Source of the DNA: Lepidostoma basale
Lineage: Eukaryota > Arthropoda > Insecta > Trichoptera > Lepidostomatidae
Length of the DNA: 64,000 nucleotides
NCBI GenBank assembly: GCA_022606425.2
Contig: JAHDVF020000840.1
Location: forward strand, 3,162,001-3,226,000
Direction of reading: 5' to 3'
Part shown: in pieces, positions 62,215 through 64,000 of the stretch
Layout: each line of letters starts with the position of its first letter
Numbering within the stretch: position 1 is the first letter of the stretch
The notes under the pieces: generated by a model
Seen by the model: the letters and a program-made list of their open reading frames with translations, nothing else
The model's database searches: none
What the model was told of the DNA's origin: nothing
Translations under genes and position numbers: made by a program

Positions 62215-62375
62215 TAACTAACTAACCATCACGCCGTCTCCCCGAAAGGGTAGGCACACTTTTACTGATGCGGCACTCCATCCTTCTCTTTTCGCCCCGC
62301 GGGAGGCGCGGTGTGATGGGTTGCGAACCTCATCGCCACCAATAGGCATCTCCCGCGCACACTTCGATCGTCCAA
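62215..62375 (-). mobile_element. LINE-A1 3' end with extra segment and TTAG tail
   Basis: Plus strand: AACTAACTAACTAACCATCA, CGCCGTCTCCCCGAAAGGG, TAGGCACAC, then the extra segment: TTTTACTGATGCGGCACTCC, ATCCTTCTCTTTTCGCCCCG, CGGGAGGCGCGGTGTGATGG and GTTGCGAACCTCATCGCCAC. The minus strand is open through it (REMPIGGDEVRNPSHRASRG, AKREGWSAASVKVCLPF). Confidence 0.85.
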
Positions 62376-62459
62376 CACCCACAAAATAAATAATATAAAA
62401 TACAATGATATAAAATAAAATAACAAAATAAAAATAATTTAACACCAAATGTTCTTTTT

Positions 62460-62640
62460 AGATGGTGCACATATTGACTATTTAATTTATGTTCCACGAA
62501 TCCACCGTTTTTTTAATTTAGCACATAATGTTTTTTTCGATGTTGCACATGTTGACATGGACGATCCGGACTTTTGTGTTTATTTAATTTATGTTACACG
62601 TATCCACCGTTTTTTTTAAATTAGCTGTGATTGGGCACTT
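62460..62640. repeat. Diverged tandem duplication, unit about 100 bp
   Basis: ATTTAATTTATGTTCCACGA, ATCCACCGTTTTTTTAATTT at 62480-62520 recurs as ATTTAATTTATGTTACACGT, ATCCACCGTTTTTTTTAAAT at 62582-62622. Each is associated with GTGCACATATTGAC / TTGCACATGTTGAC. No arms or coding capacity. Confidence 0.75.
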
Positions 62641-63584
62641 AACCAGCAAGAACTTTAAAATAATATTGAAAAAATTATTCAAATTGTCATTGGAACAAAT
62701 GAAAAATAATTTATGAATTTTTAATTTTTAAATACAGTAGATAATAATTAAATTTGTTATAAGCGAACAAAGACCTTCTGCACAATCTTGTGACCCCTTA
62801 TCGCTAACGATGACCCGTGGTATCCCCTATTTATTTTATCAACGCATCGCAAATGTGTCAATACGAGTCCATCTCAACCACACAGAGATTAATTTTGTAT
62901 CTCTCGTGTATAAACTATTTGGTTCTTCTGTTGCTATTTGGCAAACTTTATCTAATTAATAACAGATTTGCACCGAAATATTATATTTAGATACGACAAA
63001 ATTTGCGCTTACAACTTTTTCCGGGTTCATTTTTTAAAATAAGTGCTTGTAACATATTACGTCATTCCTCTTCTTCTTCTTCCTCAGCCTTGATCACTCC
63101 ACTGCCTCTTCTAAATATTTCCACTTCTTCTTGTCGCTCACATTTTCACTGGTTTAGTTCGCGGCTCTTCGCGCATTTGCAACTTTTCTTCTTCTAGCGT
63201 CCAAACTTTACAAACCATCATAGAAGTTAAAATATTAATTTCATTTTGAAGATTTTTACGATTTATTTATTATTTTACGATTTTGAAGATTTTTTGAAGA
63301 TACGAATTCGCAATGAAAAAAAAACACATTAAAATAATGTTAATGTCTATGATATTGACTTTATTTAATAGATAATTTTATGCCATTATTGTTTAAATAT
63401 GATTTCGGGCATATTTGCGCCACGGATAGCTCGAATGAAGCGCAATCGTGAAGTCCAATTTTCGACACTTTAATTGAGCAAATAAAAAATGGCAAAACGT
63501 ACTGATTACAAATCAATTTTCAACTGTCAAATTGACAGTCTGTAGAAACGAACAGAAACAAAAACCAAAAAACACCCTATATAA

Positions 63585-64000
63585 TACATGAATGAAACAT
63601 AAAATATGAAAATATAATAAGTGAATGCAGGGACAGTGAAAATGTTATGAACAAAATAATGAAAGGATCGTTAAGATGGTTTGGACACATGGAAAGAATT
63701 AATGAAGAAAGAATAGTAAAAAATATATATATGTAAACGACGAAATATGAATTATAAATAGAGGAAGGCCGAAGAAATCGTGGTACGATCAAGTCAATCA
63801 AATATTAAGTGTCGGTCACGCGAGGAGTTGGAGAAATCGACGTGGGTGCATGACACGATGTATGAATGTTGAGGAATCGATATAGGTATATTAGGAAAGA
63901 ACAGGCAAGAGAGCGTGAGATGCCTATTAGTGGAGATCAGGTTCGCAACCCATCACACCGCACCGGCGAAAAGAGAAGGATGGAGTGCTGCATCGGTTAA
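63585..64000 (+). mobile_element. LINE-A1 with extra segment, runs off the window
   Basis: ENIISECRDSENVMNKIMKG, SLRWFGHMERINEERIVK, then shifted VNDEI-like, INRGRPKKSWYDQVNQILSV, GHARSWRNRRGCMTRCMN and VEESI.VY.ERT. From 63913 the extra segment begins (GCAAGAGAGCGTGAGATGCC, TATTAGTGGAGATCAGGTTC, GCAACCCATCACACCGC, GAAAAGAGAAGGATGGAGTG). The ordinary 3' end would lie beyond 64000. Confidence 0.9.

Noticed and set aside
1..64000. CRISPR arrays, bacterial operons, ribosome binding sites or rRNA
   Set aside because: None seen. Composition and repeat content are those of an animal genome.

Overview
The window looks like a gene-poor, repeat-saturated piece of an AT-rich insect genome. A moth or butterfly is my best guess, from the mix of RTE-type LINEs, a tRNA-derived SINE and a cecropia-like mariner, but the sequence alone does not prove it. 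I found no convincing host gene: every long protein signal belongs to a mobile element, and nearly all of these are broken.

Four layers of mobile DNA cover most of the recognisable sequence. (1) About 45 pieces of LINE (non-LTR) retrotransposon, almost all 5'-truncated 3' ends carrying the C-terminal tail of a reverse transcriptase. The dominant family, called LINE-A here, has about 28 pieces in three subfamilies. Its stop codon runs almost directly into a TTAG, TTG or TTTG microsatellite. Others are RTE (HmRTE-like), two BovB-like groups, a GHVQRMD-type group, two further types and a Jockey/CR1-like element. (2) About 35 palindromic or half-palindromic AT-rich elements. (3) DNA transposons: a complete but frameshifted mariner with perfect TIRs (53708-55011), a second deleted Tc1/mariner-like element with an LTR-like insert (44677-45741), a hAT-like MITE and a 237-bp MITE. 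(4) Five copies of a tRNA-derived SINE.

The most interesting signal is inside layer 2. Families with quite different AT-rich arms carry the same small RNA design at the inner end of the arm: CTGANGA, one extra base, a 5-6 bp hairpin, GAAAC, a 2-4 base loop, GTC. This is the core of a hammerhead self-cleaving ribozyme with a nearly absent helix III, the kind reported from Penelope-like retroelements. The best examples are at 26808-26846 (-), 31785-31834 (+), 34355-34399 (+), 29355-29400 (+) and 14784-14823 (-). Many others are one substitution from consensus. The most numerous family (B, about 19 loci) keeps the hairpin-GAAAC-GTC half but reads TTGATAA in place of CTGANGA. No Penelope-type reverse transcriptase or GIY-YIG endonuclease was found here, so any autonomous partner lies elsewhere.

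Layout: 1-13 kb has scattered LINE-A pieces, family B and K foldbacks and a large LINE tail near 11 kb. 12-35 kb is the densest foldback zone, with families B, C, D, E, H and K, often nested in one another or split by LINEs. 35-43 kb has well-dated LINE insertions with clean target-site duplications, one with a 5' inversion. 43-47 kb has SINEs, MITE, Tc1/mariner and LTR fragments. 47-58 kb has LINE tails and the mariner. 58-64 kb is mostly unassigned AT-rich sequence with a SINE, a tandem duplication and LINE-A copies carrying an extra segment. Family letters are labels made for this annotation.
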